NCBI GenBank assembly: GCA_964389925.1
Contig: CAYMGE010000010.1
Coordinates: forward strand, 1 to 64,000
Direction of reading: 5' to 3'
Source of the DNA: CALECP01 sp964389925
GTDB taxonomy: Bacteria; Chloroflexota; Anaerolineae; Promineifilales; Promineifilaceae
DNA length: 64,000 bases
Shown here: piece by piece, positions 50,337 to 58,786 of the stretch
Position numbering within the stretch: position 1 is the stretch's first letter
How the letters are laid out: each line of letters opens with the position of its first letter
Notes under the pieces: model-generated
Told to the model about the DNA's origin: nothing
What the model saw: the letters and a program-made list of their open reading frames with translations, nothing else
Databases searched by the model: none
Position numbers and translations under genes: made by a program

Positions 50337-52328
50337 TCAGCTTTTTTGAATAGCAAATGCGAGTTCAGCATACTCGCGTCGTTCTGGTGTGACATCTTGC
50401 AATCCGAATACCCCTAACATGTCACGAATCAAACCAGCTTTCTCCGTCGCGTCTGTTCGTGACCACGTTCGCGCTTTGATCTCAAGATAAAGTTGTGGCA
50501 GGTTTGGTTGCTTGATGCGGTCGATGTTAATAGCAAAATCGGTTCCCTTGAACATGACGCGCCAGCGACGGCGATCTTTATGCACTTCATCCTCGCGCTC
50601 TGGGGTGAAGTACTCGCGGTAGAAGCGTAACGAGTTGGTCGCGGCCGAAATGACCCGTGAACGCGAGAGCATCACTGCATTTGGATACTCTTCATGATCT
50701 TTCTGCCCCAATAACGTTAGTCTTGCACGTGATTGATAAACGTCGCCACGATCATTCACATACTCATCATCTCGATAGCGCAAACGCGCTGCATCTTTGT
50801 ATTTATTGCCAAAAGAGAAGTAGGTGTCGTATTGACGATAGTGATTGTGCTTCGTGATCGCAAACTGGTTACCATAGATTGTGGCAATAATGGCTTTATC
50901 ATCTTCGATAGGCACTTTGATTTGTACTTCAAAACTTTCCTGCCGCTGTGTGCCAGCGAGCACGATGAGTTTATTGTAGGGGCTGGATTCGCGTTCCTGC
51001 ACAAATGCGTCAATCTCGGCCGAGACCACCGCCGCTCGCGCTTGCGCCTCTGCCTCATCAACCGTCAGCAGCACCCTATCTCGCATCAGCCAAACTCCGT
51101 TGCAGAGCGTGTGGCGCACGTCGGTGCTTTTGGCTGCATAGACTAAGCGTGAGTAGACGGCCGATGGATTATTGTTAAAGTGCGGCCAATTGTGGACTCC
51201 GCCCATCTCGACAATCGCAAGGTCTGCCCGCTTGCCAACCTCAATGCTGCCCGTGAGATGCGACATGTGTATCGCGCGTGCGCCGCCAATCGTTGCCAAT
51301 GCCAATGCTTCCCGTGCAGGAATGTGCGTGGGGTCATCGTGGCGCACCTTGCCCAGCAAGGCGGCGAGGCGCATCTCTTCAAACATATCGAGGTCATTGT
51401 TGCTGGCAGGGCCATCTGTGCCAACGCCGACGTTGATGCCCATTTCGCGCATTTTGTGAACCTTTGCAATCCCGCTCGATAATTTCAGATTGCTAGACGG
51501 GCAGTGTGCAACGCCCGCGCCGGCTTTTCGTAAGCTGACCATTTCGCCGCGATCAATATGGACACAGTGAGCGGCGAGTAACTTTGTTTTAAGCAATCCA
51601 TTTTTCTCGTTCCATGGAACAGGCGGCATATTGTGCTGGTCGCGGCAATTTTTGACTTCGATCTTTGTTTCAGAAACATGTGTGTGAACGGGAACGTCAT
51701 ATTCAAGCGCGAGATCCGCACACGATTGCAGCAACTCGGCCGTCGCCGTGTACCAAGCGTGAGGCGAAACGGCCGGTTGAATCAATTCATGCCCATTCCA
51801 CTTTTCGATAAACTCACGACAAAGTACAAGTCCATCTTCATAACTCGCTGCATCTGGTGTGGGGAAAATAATTAATGTCTGACCCAGCAGCGCACGCATT
51901 CCGATTTCGGCTGTCGCCTGCGCGATGTCACTCTCAAAATAGTACATATCGGCAAATGACGTTATGCCGCTGCGAATCATTTCGGCACATGCGAGCTGTG
52001 TGCCAAGTCGCACAAATTTTGGCGTGACAAATTCGCGCTCGACCGGCATCAGGTAGCCCAGCCAAACGTCGAGGCGCAGATCGTCGTTGAGACCACGCAG
52101 AAGCGTCATTGGCACGTGGGTGTGGGCATTGACGAGACCGGGAATGATGACTTGGTTGGTGCAATCGACAATTTCGGTGGCGGTGTGGGTGTTGAGGAGG
52201 GCGGCCGATTTTCCAACGCCCACAATCTCATTTCCCGCGATAGCAATCGCGCCATCTGTAAAAATGTCAAAATCGTCGTTCATTGTGACGACCGTTGCGT
52301 GCAGAAGAAGTTTGTCTACTTGTATCAT
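50337..52328 (-). CDS. MtaD-like amidohydrolase fused to a CYTH domain
   Basis: Residues 1 to about 445 match 5'-methylthioadenosine / S-adenosylhomocysteine deaminases. NAHTHVPMTLLRG holds the first zinc histidines (69 and 71), PVHTHVSETKIE and LAAHCVHID follow, and GVGTDGPASNNDLDMFEEMR holds the last zinc ligand. Residues about 455-663 resemble a CYTH triphosphate tunnel domain: SFEVQIKVPI at its start, ARLRYRDDE, then RRRWRVMFK and LYLEIKARTWSR. CYTH domains act on triphosphates or bind nucleotides. The pairing suggests coupling of adenosine salvage to a nucleotide signal or hydrolysis. It is divergent from the kinase gene. Confidence 0.85.
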   Translation of the reverse strand: MIQVDKLLLHATVVTMNDDFDIFTDGAIAIAGNEIVGVGKSAALLNTHTATEIVDCTNQVIIPGLVNAHTHVPMTLLRGLNDDLRLDVWLGYLMPVEREFVTPKFVRLGTQLACAEMIRSGITSFADMYYFESDIAQATAEIGMRALLGQTLIIFPTPDAASYEDGLVLCREFIEKWNGHELIQPAVSPHAWYTATAELLQSCADLALEYDVPVHTHVSETKIEVKNCRDQHNMPPVPWNEKNGLLKTKLLAAHCVHIDRGEMVSLRKAGAGVAHCPSSNLKLSSGIAKVHKMREMGINVGVGTDGPASNNDLDMFEEMRLAALLGKVRHDDPTHIPAREALALATIGGARAIHMSHLTGSIEVGKRADLAIVEMGGVHNWPHFNNNPSAVYSRLVYAAKSTDVRHTLCNGVWLMRDRVLLTVDEAEAQARAAVVSAEIDAFVQERESSPYNKLIVLAGTQRQESFEVQIKVPIEDDKAIIATIYGNQFAITKHNHYRQYDTYFSFGNKYKDAARLRYRDDEYVNDRGDVYQSRARLTLLGQKDHEEYPNAVMLSRSRVISAATNSLRFYREYFTPEREDEVHKDRRRWRVMFKGTDFAINIDRIKQPNLPQLYLEIKARTWSRTDATEKAGLIRDMLGVFGLQDVTPERREYAELAFAIQKS

Positions 52329-52334
52329 AAGAGG

Positions 52335-52362
52335 GGCTAGTGGCTAGTTGCTAGTCGCTAGT
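52335..52362. repeat. Four tandem 7-bp units (NGCTAGT)
   Basis: GGCTAGT, GGCTAGT, TGCTAGT and CGCTAGT follow one another in the short gap between the divergent amidohydrolase and kinase genes. The length could vary by slippage and alter promoter spacing. Confidence 0.65.
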
Positions 52363-52376
52363 AATAAAATGAGGAT

Positions 52377-53333
52377 ATGAATTCCTCCCCGTTTGGTAAA
52401 TTGCCTGTCAATATAGCACAAAAAGCATTAACGATTTGTAACATGATTAGCGAAAAGTTCAGAAAAAATACCTTAAACACATTTGGTGATGCAGGCGCAG
52501 CTTGGCTAGCGATGCTGCCCGATCTGCTCAACAGATATACAGAGCGTTGGTCACTCGTATTAGACGATCCGTTCGATCTTTCATTCAATTATGTCGCGCC
52601 AGCGCAACGCGATGACGGTTCACGGGTGGTTTTGAAGCTAGGCGTGCCAAATAGGGAGCTTCGCGGTGAGATCGATGCGTTGCGCTGGTATGATGGAAAA
52701 GGAGCCGTGCGACTGTTAGAAGCAGATCCAGATGCAGGCGTTTTTTTGCTGGAGCGTGTGCAGCCCGGTCAACCAATTGTCGATTGGCAAGATGAAAAAG
52801 CAACGCACACGGCGGCGATGGTCATGCAGAATTTGTGGCGGCCGCTGCCTGCCGTGCATCCTTTTCGGCATGTTCGGGAGTGGGCAGATGGCTTCGGCCG
52901 AATGCCCAACCGCAACATCTTTGGCAAACATGTCGTGGACGACGCGGAACGCATCTTGCGCGAACTCGAAGCAGACACAACTGAAACTGTTCTCCTACAT
53001 GGCGATCTACATCACTGGAATGTTTTGACGGCCGATTGTACGACTGCTATCGCTATCGACCCCAAAGGAGTCGAGGGGGATCCGGCCTATGAAGTTGGGG
53101 CATTTCTACGCAATCCTGCCGGACATGTTCACAAATGGAAAAATTTACCCAAAATCATGGCGCGACGTATCGCTATCTTTTCCGAAATGCTAGGGTTTGA
53201 AAGAGAAAGATTGGCGGCGTATGGCTTCGCGCAGGCTGTCCTCTCCGCGTGGTGGACGGTCGAAGATAACGGCACTGGCTGGCAAAACGCGCTCACAATT
53301 GCCGAATCAATTCGCGCCACACGTTTGCTATAA
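52377..53333 (+). CDS. APH(6)-like aminoglycoside/hydroxyurea kinase family
   Basis: Kinase-fold phosphotransferase. The C-terminal lobe has the Brenner motif LLHGDLHHWNVL (HGDxxxxN with catalytic Asp) and AIDPKGVEGDPAYEVGAFLRNP (metal-binding Asp), both typical of the streptomycin 6-kinase family. The N-lobe has VVLKLG for the ATP lysine. Length is near normal. The chromosomal setting, with no mobile resistance genes nearby, makes a housekeeping or intrinsic role at least as likely as true resistance. ATG codons at 52377 and 52443 are both possible. Confidence 0.83.
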   Translation: MNSSPFGKLPVNIAQKALTICNMISEKFRKNTLNTFGDAGAAWLAMLPDLLNRYTERWSLVLDDPFDLSFNYVAPAQRDDGSRVVLKLGVPNRELRGEIDALRWYDGKGAVRLLEADPDAGVFLLERVQPGQPIVDWQDEKATHTAAMVMQNLWRPLPAVHPFRHVREWADGFGRMPNRNIFGKHVVDDAERILRELEADTTETVLLHGDLHHWNVLTADCTTAIAIDPKGVEGDPAYEVGAFLRNPAGHVHKWKNLPKIMARRIAIFSEMLGFERERLAAYGFAQAVLSAWWTVEDNGTGWQNALTIAESIRATRLL

Positions 53334-53343
53334 AAAGCACGTC

Positions 53344-53377
53344 TTGTCATACCTGCTTTCGCAGGTATCCATTCTTC
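53344..53377. repeat. 34-bp dispersed repeat (TTGTCATNCCTG...)
   Basis: TTGTCATACCTGCTTTCGCA opens a 34-base unit that matches 58592-58625 in length, orientation and most positions. It has an internal hairpin CCTGC/GCAGG and lies between two convergent genes, where it may help end transcription. Confidence 0.7.
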
Positions 53378-53386
53378 ACAATGTGA

Positions 53387-54217
53387 TTATTCCAAATGAC
53401 ACAACTTATCAGGGTTTCGCATCGCATAAATTGCCACGATCTCCCTATCAACAATCTGAGTCGTCATGGTTAAAATCGGGATACCATGCTGATACGCGAT
53501 GTAGCCTTTTTCTCCATTCAAATTAACAAAGTCAAAGCTGAGACCCGTCGGCGCACGTTTGACCAATCCGAGCAAGAAGCGGGCGACTTTATTACTGCCA
53601 ATAATTGGGCGTAGTGCCGCAGAGACTTTGCCACCACCATCGGAAATAAGCACAATCTCGTCTTGTAGCAAGTTGACCAAACCATCCAAATCGCCACTGG
53701 TGCAGGCAGTGAGGAACTGGGTGAACAGGATGGTGCGGGTCTCGGCCGAAACATCATGCCGCACTCGCCCCTCACGCAGCTTCAAGCGCGATCTCCGCAC
53801 AATTTGCCGGCAGTTTGTCTCATTTTTCCCAACAATCTCGCCAATTTCGGTATATTCAAAATCAAAGACATCGCGCAACAACACCGCCGCACGCTCAACG
53901 GGTGAGAGTCTTTGCAACATTAGCAAAAATGCGACGGATAACGATTCCGTTTCGATAACCATCTCATCTGGTGGGGTAATGAGTGGAGCGGGCAACCACG
54001 CACCGACGTACTCTTCGCGCTGATGGGCGGCCGAGCGTAACTGGTCGAGACATAGGTTTGTCGTGATGCGTGCGAGGTAGGCGCGGGGATTGTCGGCCGC
54101 AAGACCCCGCCACCGCAAAAATGTCTCCTGCACAATATCCTCTGCATCCATCACGCTGCCCAACATGCGATAGGCAATGCCGAAGAGCAGCGGCCGATGT
54201 TCGATAAAAGCATCCAT
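53387..54217 (-). CDS. ECF41-type RNA polymerase sigma factor
   Basis: Sigma-70 region 2 (FGIAYRMLGSVMDAEDIVQETFLRW) and region 4 (LSPVERAAVLLRDVFDFEYTEIGEIVG) are followed by a C-terminal SnoaL-like domain of about 100 residues with DGGGKVSAA, NKVARFLLGL and the closing NPDKL. That C-terminal extension defines ECF41, where it replaces an anti-sigma factor and modulates activity. The ATG at 54217 overlaps the stop of the oxidoreductase gene (TGATG). ECF41 genes typically sit beside an oxidoreductase or related enzyme, as here. Confidence 0.9.
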   Translation of the reverse strand: MDAFIEHRPLLFGIAYRMLGSVMDAEDIVQETFLRWRGLAADNPRAYLARITTNLCLDQLRSAAHQREEYVGAWLPAPLITPPDEMVIETESLSVAFLLMLQRLSPVERAAVLLRDVFDFEYTEIGEIVGKNETNCRQIVRRSRLKLREGRVRHDVSAETRTILFTQFLTACTSGDLDGLVNLLQDEIVLISDGGGKVSAALRPIIGSNKVARFLLGLVKRAPTGLSFDFVNLNGEKGYIAYQHGIPILTMTTQIVDREIVAIYAMRNPDKLCHLE

Positions 54218-55437
54218 CACATCAACTCCGCGGCGCGACGTGCGCTGGCCACCGCCGTATCGGCGAGAATGCCTTCATCACCAACCCAATCACCCGCCAG
54301 AAAAACAGTTGGCAGCGACGTTTGAACCGTTTGGCGACGCACCTCGGCCAGTGGTGCCGTGTGCATAACAGTCATTGTTGGCAGATATTGGCGTGTGACT
54401 TCATGTTGTCGCCAGTTGGGTTGTAGTTGCTCCATAAACGTTTCGAGTTCAGCGAGCGCGTTGTCAGATGACTCACCTTCTCCCAGATATTTCATCAAGT
54501 GAACAACCTCACCGCCTGAATATGTCAACTTTGCCGCGCGCGTATGGACAGAGTAGTAAAGTGGCGCGTCGGTGCTTGTTGCAAAGCTGCATTGTGGGTT
54601 GGGGAGCTGGCGTAAGCCTAAGTTGAGACAGGCAGCGCGAACTGGCTGCATCGATGGAAAGTCGGGAAGTTGTGGGAGGAGGTTGCGTGTGATGTTGGGT
54701 GGGGTTGTGAGGAGGAGTTTATCGGCCGAAACCACCTCCCCGTCTGCAAAATACAGTTGCGGCGATCCTTCAACCATCTCAACATTTTGCACGCGCTTTC
54801 CACAAATCACCGTTCCGCCCGCCTCTTGCACGGCTCCTGACAATTTCTCAACCCACTGCATCCAGCCACCATCCAAATACAAAACGCTCCCATTTAGCGT
54901 CATCTGCAACTGCGTCAACGCCGCCCATGCGCTCAAATCTGGGTGATTCGTATAGGTTGCCAGCCGACTCAGTGCGAGAATAATCTCGCGGACTCGCGCA
55001 CTTGAGATATGCGCCTGTAGCCAACTTTCCCAGCGAACGGTACGGGCAGCTTCCGCGTCTGCACGCATCACCTTGACCAATCCAGTTAGCCAGTTGAGCT
55101 TTTGAGTTGGGCTTAATGCGGCCGATTGCAAAAGCGCACGTGGCGAAGCCGGGAGCATTTCGATTTTGTTATTGATGCGGATTTTTGAGTGGTAATTGAT
55201 CGGTGGAATATCACCAGCCAGTGCAATTTCCAACTCTTTCATTGTGCGTGCGGCGATCCCTTTGCGATAAACGGCGTGTGCGCCCATGTTAAATTGAAAG
55301 CCCTCAATCTCACGAGTCCGAGCGCGGCCGCCTAATGTATTTGCCTGTTCATAAACAGTGACCGTTTTCCCATCACGCGCCAACAGCAACGCAGCCGTCA
55401 ATCCCGCCACACCACCACCAATAATTGCAATGTTCAT
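54217..55437 (-). CDS. FAD-dependent amine oxidase / desaturase-like oxidoreductase
   Basis: The N-terminal dinucleotide fold IAIIGGGVAGLTAALLLARDG is followed by EQANTLGGRA and NMGAHAVYR, the pattern of NAD(P)-binding amine oxidase/phytoene desaturase relatives. The C-terminal VFLAGDWVGDEGILADTAVASARRAAE supplies the flavin-closing motif. Substrate unknown. Several ATG codons are stacked at the start; the one at 55437 has GGAG nine bases upstream. It is the partner gene expected next to an ECF41 sigma factor and is probably its target, autoregulated in one operon. Confidence 0.87.
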   Translation of the reverse strand: MNIAIIGGGVAGLTAALLLARDGKTVTVYEQANTLGGRARTREIEGFQFNMGAHAVYRKGIAARTMKELEIALAGDIPPINYHSKIRINNKIEMLPASPRALLQSAALSPTQKLNWLTGLVKVMRADAEAARTVRWESWLQAHISSARVREIILALSRLATYTNHPDLSAWAALTQLQMTLNGSVLYLDGGWMQWVEKLSGAVQEAGGTVICGKRVQNVEMVEGSPQLYFADGEVVSADKLLLTTPPNITRNLLPQLPDFPSMQPVRAACLNLGLRQLPNPQCSFATSTDAPLYYSVHTRAAKLTYSGGEVVHLMKYLGEGESSDNALAELETFMEQLQPNWRQHEVTRQYLPTMTVMHTAPLAEVRRQTVQTSLPTVFLAGDWVGDEGILADTAVASARRAAELM

Positions 55438-55531
55438 CATCATATTCTCCAATCATAATTGAGTTTACATATAAGACGAAGAACATAGCTCATTTGTGAC
55501 AATTTCTGGCAATTCTGCTCGATGGAAAGCA

Positions 55532-55560
55532 AAAAAGCGACCCGTTGGAGGTCGCTTTTT
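55532..55560 (-). terminator. Terminator after the 55587-56312 gene
   Basis: AAAAAGCGACC pairs perfectly with GGTCGCTTTTT around a 7-base loop, with a T-run on the minus strand. It separates the secreted-protein gene from the oxidoreductase operon. Confidence 0.88.
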
Positions 55561-55586
55561 ATCAGGAGGAGAAAGAAGAAAGAAGT

Positions 55587-56312
55587 TTATGCGTCTGCTG
55601 TTGTTTCGACTTGTGGTTGACCGTTGCCACCGCGTCCACCGCCACGTCCATGTTTGCCTTTGCCGATTGACATCTCGCGCAATGCTTCGGCTTGTTCAGC
55701 AGTGATTTCACCATTAGCGAGGGCTGTGTCGATTGCGGCGTTGCGAGCTTCCTCGACTGTGGCGCGAACATCTATGCCACTGTCTGCAATTAGGTCACGC
55801 AATGTGCCATCCTCTTTTGCTGCGTCGTACTCGTCAACTGTGATACCGAGTGCGGCTGCGACTGCGGCTTTTGCATCATCTTTGCTAAAAATTTGCTCAG
55901 ATAAGAGGTGCAAGTCCATGCGCTCAATCATCGCGTCGGCTTGTTCCTGTGTGATGTCGCCATTGGCAACTGCCTCGTTGATTTTTGCTACTTGAGCATT
56001 GTAAAGAGCATTCTCAATCGCTTCAACAGTTGTGCCATTTGCGGCGGCTAACTCTTCAAGTGATGTGCCGGCTTCTTTTGCCGCTTGTAACTCTTCAACT
56101 GTAATACCGAGCGTGTCTGCAATCACTTGAGCTTTCTCTTCACGGTTCAAACGAACGCTGTTGCCATCTCGGCCGCCCCCACGATGTAACATCTGTGTCT
56201 CTACCGTGTCTGTTACTTGCGCTGCCACTGAATCTGTCGAGAAGAAGAATGCGCCACTAAGTGCGAACAATGCTGCCATGAAAAGGGTTCCAATCATCAA
56301 TTTACGTAACAT
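55587..56312 (-). CDS. Secreted small-repeat protein (DUF2680-like)
   Basis: The 241-residue product has a signal peptide (MLRKLMIGTLFMAALFALSG...) and two homologous units of about 70 residues. Each unit reads LGITV(E/D)E, AAKEAGT or AAKEDGT, a helix, then AVANGDITQEQADAM or ALANGEITAEQAEAL. These helix-turn units resemble DUF2680-type exported proteins. The tail is Gly/His/Arg-rich (GKHGRGGGRGG), as is HRGGGRDGN just after the signal. The start at 56312 follows AGGAGC. It lies downstream of the sensor kinase gene by 124 bases and may be a target of that system. Confidence 0.82.
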   Translation of the reverse strand: MLRKLMIGTLFMAALFALSGAFFFSTDSVAAQVTDTVETQMLHRGGGRDGNSVRLNREEKAQVIADTLGITVEELQAAKEAGTSLEELAAANGTTVEAIENALYNAQVAKINEAVANGDITQEQADAMIERMDLHLLSEQIFSKDDAKAAVAAALGITVDEYDAAKEDGTLRDLIADSGIDVRATVEEARNAAIDTALANGEITAEQAEALREMSIGKGKHGRGGGRGGNGQPQVETTADA

Positions 56313-56436
56313 TTTTAAGCTCCTATGCTGTTTATGTGCGAACAAATCGTTTGTGATTTGTTTTTCGCTGTTTTGTGTTTCGTTTTGTTGATAGGAATGA
56401 TAGGGGGAAGTTATGTGTAAATTGTGTAGAAGGTGT

Positions 56437-57783
56437 TCACAAATTGTGCGGGATTGGTAAGGTGATTGTAAATTGCGTGCCACTGTCAGATGTTGCGGTG
56501 ATGTCACCACCATGTTGTCGCACGATGGAGCGGGAGATAGCGAGACCCAAGCCTGAGCCTGAGCCATCTCGTTGGCGGGAAGCGTCAGCGCGATAGAATC
56601 GCTCAAAGATGTGGGGGAGCGCATCGGCCGAAATCCCCTCTCCATTGTCATCTACGGTCATCCACAGCTTATCCCCAACCGTTTGCGCCTTTAGTAGAAT
56701 GCGTCCACCGGCCGATGTATAACGCAACGCATTGCTAACTAAGTTGTCCAACACCTGCGCGATGCGGTCTGCATCAACATTTATAGATGGCAAATCGGAA
56801 ACAACCTCACTTTGTAGCGTGATTCCTTTATCATCAGCCAGTGGGCTATGCGCGAGTAACGTCCGTTCAATTAAAGTGGCGGGATCGGTTGGTCGCTGTT
56901 GCAGCGGCAATTCTCCCGCGTCTGCCAACGATAGCGTTCGCAAATCCTCAATTAAACGGTTCAAGCGCAGTGCTTCGTCATGAATGATTGAAAATGTCTC
57001 TTGATCTGGGGGCAAAATCCCATCTATTAATGCTTCTGCATGACCACGAATCACGCTTAAAGGGGTGCGTAAATCGTGGGCGATATCGGCCGTCATCTGT
57101 TGACGTAACTGTTGTGAGGTCGCCAGATCACGACTCATTTGATTAAACGCGACGGCGAGTTCACCGATTTCGTCCTGTGACTGCACAACAACGTTTTGCT
57201 CTAAATCACCTTGTGCGAGATTGCGCGAGGCAATGGTGAGGGCTTGAATCGGCCGAACTAGCGACCGCGCAAACCCAATACCAATCAGCAACGCAACCGC
57301 TGTCACAAACAACGCTGCCCAAACCAAGCTGCGTCGCACATTGGCAATAAAATCTTGCCGCGCCTGCGTCACTTCACGTGAGATCGTTCCGCGCCCGTCT
57401 CTGTCACCCAACATCAACAAGCGGCCGACAACTTTGCCATCGACCTCAATTGGGGTAGCTTGCTCAACTAAGTTGCGTGGTGGATTGGGCAAGTTCTGCC
57501 GACTGGCAAATTCAATATCATTATCTCTGGCAGCATAAACGATCCAGTCGATATTGACATTACGCTCAATTTCGCGCGGGATCGAATTTCCTCTACGTGG
57601 CCAACGATTATTCTCTTCGTAGAAGGTTTGTAGGCGGCCGAGTAAAAATTCTTGCGCCTGCCGCGACTCAAACTGTTCGGCCTGCACATTCACCGACTGT
57701 TCAGCCAGCACCGCAATTAGCACGATGCCGATGATGCTGACGAGCCAAAAGGCGAGCGAGAGTTTTAGCGTCAAAGAGCGCAT
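56437..57783 (-). CDS. Two-component sensor histidine kinase
   Basis: Two transmembrane helices (about 10-28 and 165-188) bracket an extracytoplasmic sensor region. A HAMP domain (about 188-240) and the HisKA dimer helix follow, with the phospho-accepting His in ADIAHDLRTPLSVI. The ATPase domain comes last, with N-box QVLDNLVSNALRYT, G1 VDDNGEGI, F-box and G2 GSGSGLGLAI. Length (448) is standard. The gene lies one base after the response-regulator stop, so the two form an operon. Confidence 0.94.
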   Translation of the reverse strand: MRSLTLKLSLAFWLVSIIGIVLIAVLAEQSVNVQAEQFESRQAQEFLLGRLQTFYEENNRWPRRGNSIPREIERNVNIDWIVYAARDNDIEFASRQNLPNPPRNLVEQATPIEVDGKVVGRLLMLGDRDGRGTISREVTQARQDFIANVRRSLVWAALFVTAVALLIGIGFARSLVRPIQALTIASRNLAQGDLEQNVVVQSQDEIGELAVAFNQMSRDLATSQQLRQQMTADIAHDLRTPLSVIRGHAEALIDGILPPDQETFSIIHDEALRLNRLIEDLRTLSLADAGELPLQQRPTDPATLIERTLLAHSPLADDKGITLQSEVVSDLPSINVDADRIAQVLDNLVSNALRYTSAGGRILLKAQTVGDKLWMTVDDNGEGISADALPHIFERFYRADASRQRDGSGSGLGLAISRSIVRQHGGDITATSDSGTQFTITLPIPHNL

Positions 57784-57784
57784 T

Positions 57785-58468
57785 TCACTGACGAATCAGT
57801 CGATAGCCAACACCATAGACCGTTTCAATATAGCGTGGGCTACGCGGATTCTCTTCGATTTTGGCACGGATATTTTTGATGTGTACGTCAATGGTGCGCT
57901 CGTACCCTTCAATGACCGTTCCCTGCAATTTATCAAGCAGTTCGACGCGGGAAAATGCACGACCCGGCGACTGCATAAAAATGTTCATGAGGTCAAACTC
58001 GGAACGGGTGAGATCGACGCGCTCACCGGCATGAGTCAGGATGTAGCTGTCGGGATCGAGTTCGAGGTCTTGGACGCGCAAGAGTTGGGGGGGTGGGGAG
58101 TCTGATCGGCCGATGCGCCGCATCACCGCCTTCACCCGCGCCACAATCTCACGCGGTGAAAATGGCTTCGTCACATAATCATCCGCACCGAGTTCTAAGC
58201 CCAAAATGCGATCATTTTCCTCAACTCTCGCGGTCAATAAAATGATCGGCGTGTTGCGCTCCCTGCGATGAATTCTCATAAAGTCATGTCCATCTAACTC
58301 TGGCATCATGATGTCTAGCACGATCAAATCGGGCTTTGCATCGCGTGCCACAAACAGCGCATCTCGCCCATTATACGCTGTGACAACCTTAAATCCCGCA
58401 TCCTGCAAATACGCCTTTATCAACGACACCAATCGCTTCTCATCATCAACCACTAAAATTGTCTTCAT
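57785..58468 (-). CDS. OmpR-family response regulator
   Basis: Receiver domain with the acidic pair in VVDDEKR, the phospho-acceptor Asp in LIVLDIMMPELDG, Thr in LLTAR and Lys in YVTKPF. It is followed by a winged-helix output domain with LTRSEFDLMNIFMQSPGRAFSRVELLDKL and RTIDVHIKNIRAKIEENP. I start it at the ATG at 58468 (227 residues); an earlier frame start at 58510 is not supported. It activates or represses genes in response to the adjacent kinase. Confidence 0.94.
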   Translation of the reverse strand: MKTILVVDDEKRLVSLIKAYLQDAGFKVVTAYNGRDALFVARDAKPDLIVLDIMMPELDGHDFMRIHRRERNTPIILLTARVEENDRILGLELGADDYVTKPFSPREIVARVKAVMRRIGRSDSPPPQLLRVQDLELDPDSYILTHAGERVDLTRSEFDLMNIFMQSPGRAFSRVELLDKLQGTVIEGYERTIDVHIKNIRAKIEENPRSPRYIETVYGVGYRLIRQ

Positions 58469-58591
58469 CTTTTTGCAGGGGCAATTTGCAATTGCAACCC
58501 CGATACACAACAGAACCTCAATTCTACGCCAAAACTGTGAAGAAGTTATATGCTAATCTTCACCAATTTCTCAATCATAACCCCTGTCAAT

Positions 58592-58766
58592 TTGTCATTC
58601 CTGTGTAGGCAGGAATCCATTCTTCTGCTAATATCTCCCACCATGCAGTTCAAATCCTACTTCGTCTACATCCTTGCAAGCAAGAAATATGGCACCTATA
58701 CATTGGTGTCACTTTAAGTTTAGTTGAATGAGGAAGAATGGGTTCCTGCCTTTGCAGGAATGACAA
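58592..58766. mobile_element. 175-bp element: inverted terminal repeats around a GIY-YIG relic
   Basis: The left end (58592-58625, TTGTCATTCCTGTGTAGGCA...) and the right end (58730-58766) are inverted copies of one repeat; the right end read on the other strand begins TTGTCATTCCTGCAAAGGCA. Between them is a short GIY-YIG gene fragment. Similar repeats near GIY-YIG genes are common in bacterial genomes, as I recall. The same repeat also occurs singly at 2143 and 53344. Confidence 0.65.
58643..58723 (+). pseudogene. Frameshifted, truncated GIY-YIG endonuclease fragment
   Basis: ATG at 58643 opens MQFKSYFVYILASKKYGT, the conserved start of small GIY-YIG nucleases. After one lost base the next frame continues LYIGVTLSLVE, restoring the G-x10-YIG pattern. 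The frame then ends in the right-hand inverted repeat. Full members are about 90 residues, so only the N-terminal third remains. It is a relic, not a gene. Confidence 0.75.
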
Positions 58767-58786
58767 GGCGACTTTCTTTAAGGTTC

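Noticed and set aside
52377..53333. Acquired antibiotic-resistance island
   Set aside because: The APH(6)-like kinase has no integrase, integron or insertion sequence beside it and shares the local CGGCCG density, so it looks native.
58724..58786. N-terminal extension of the GT-C protein (EEWVPAFAGMT)
   Set aside because: It is translated inverted repeat; the family start and ribosome site fit the ATG at 58787.
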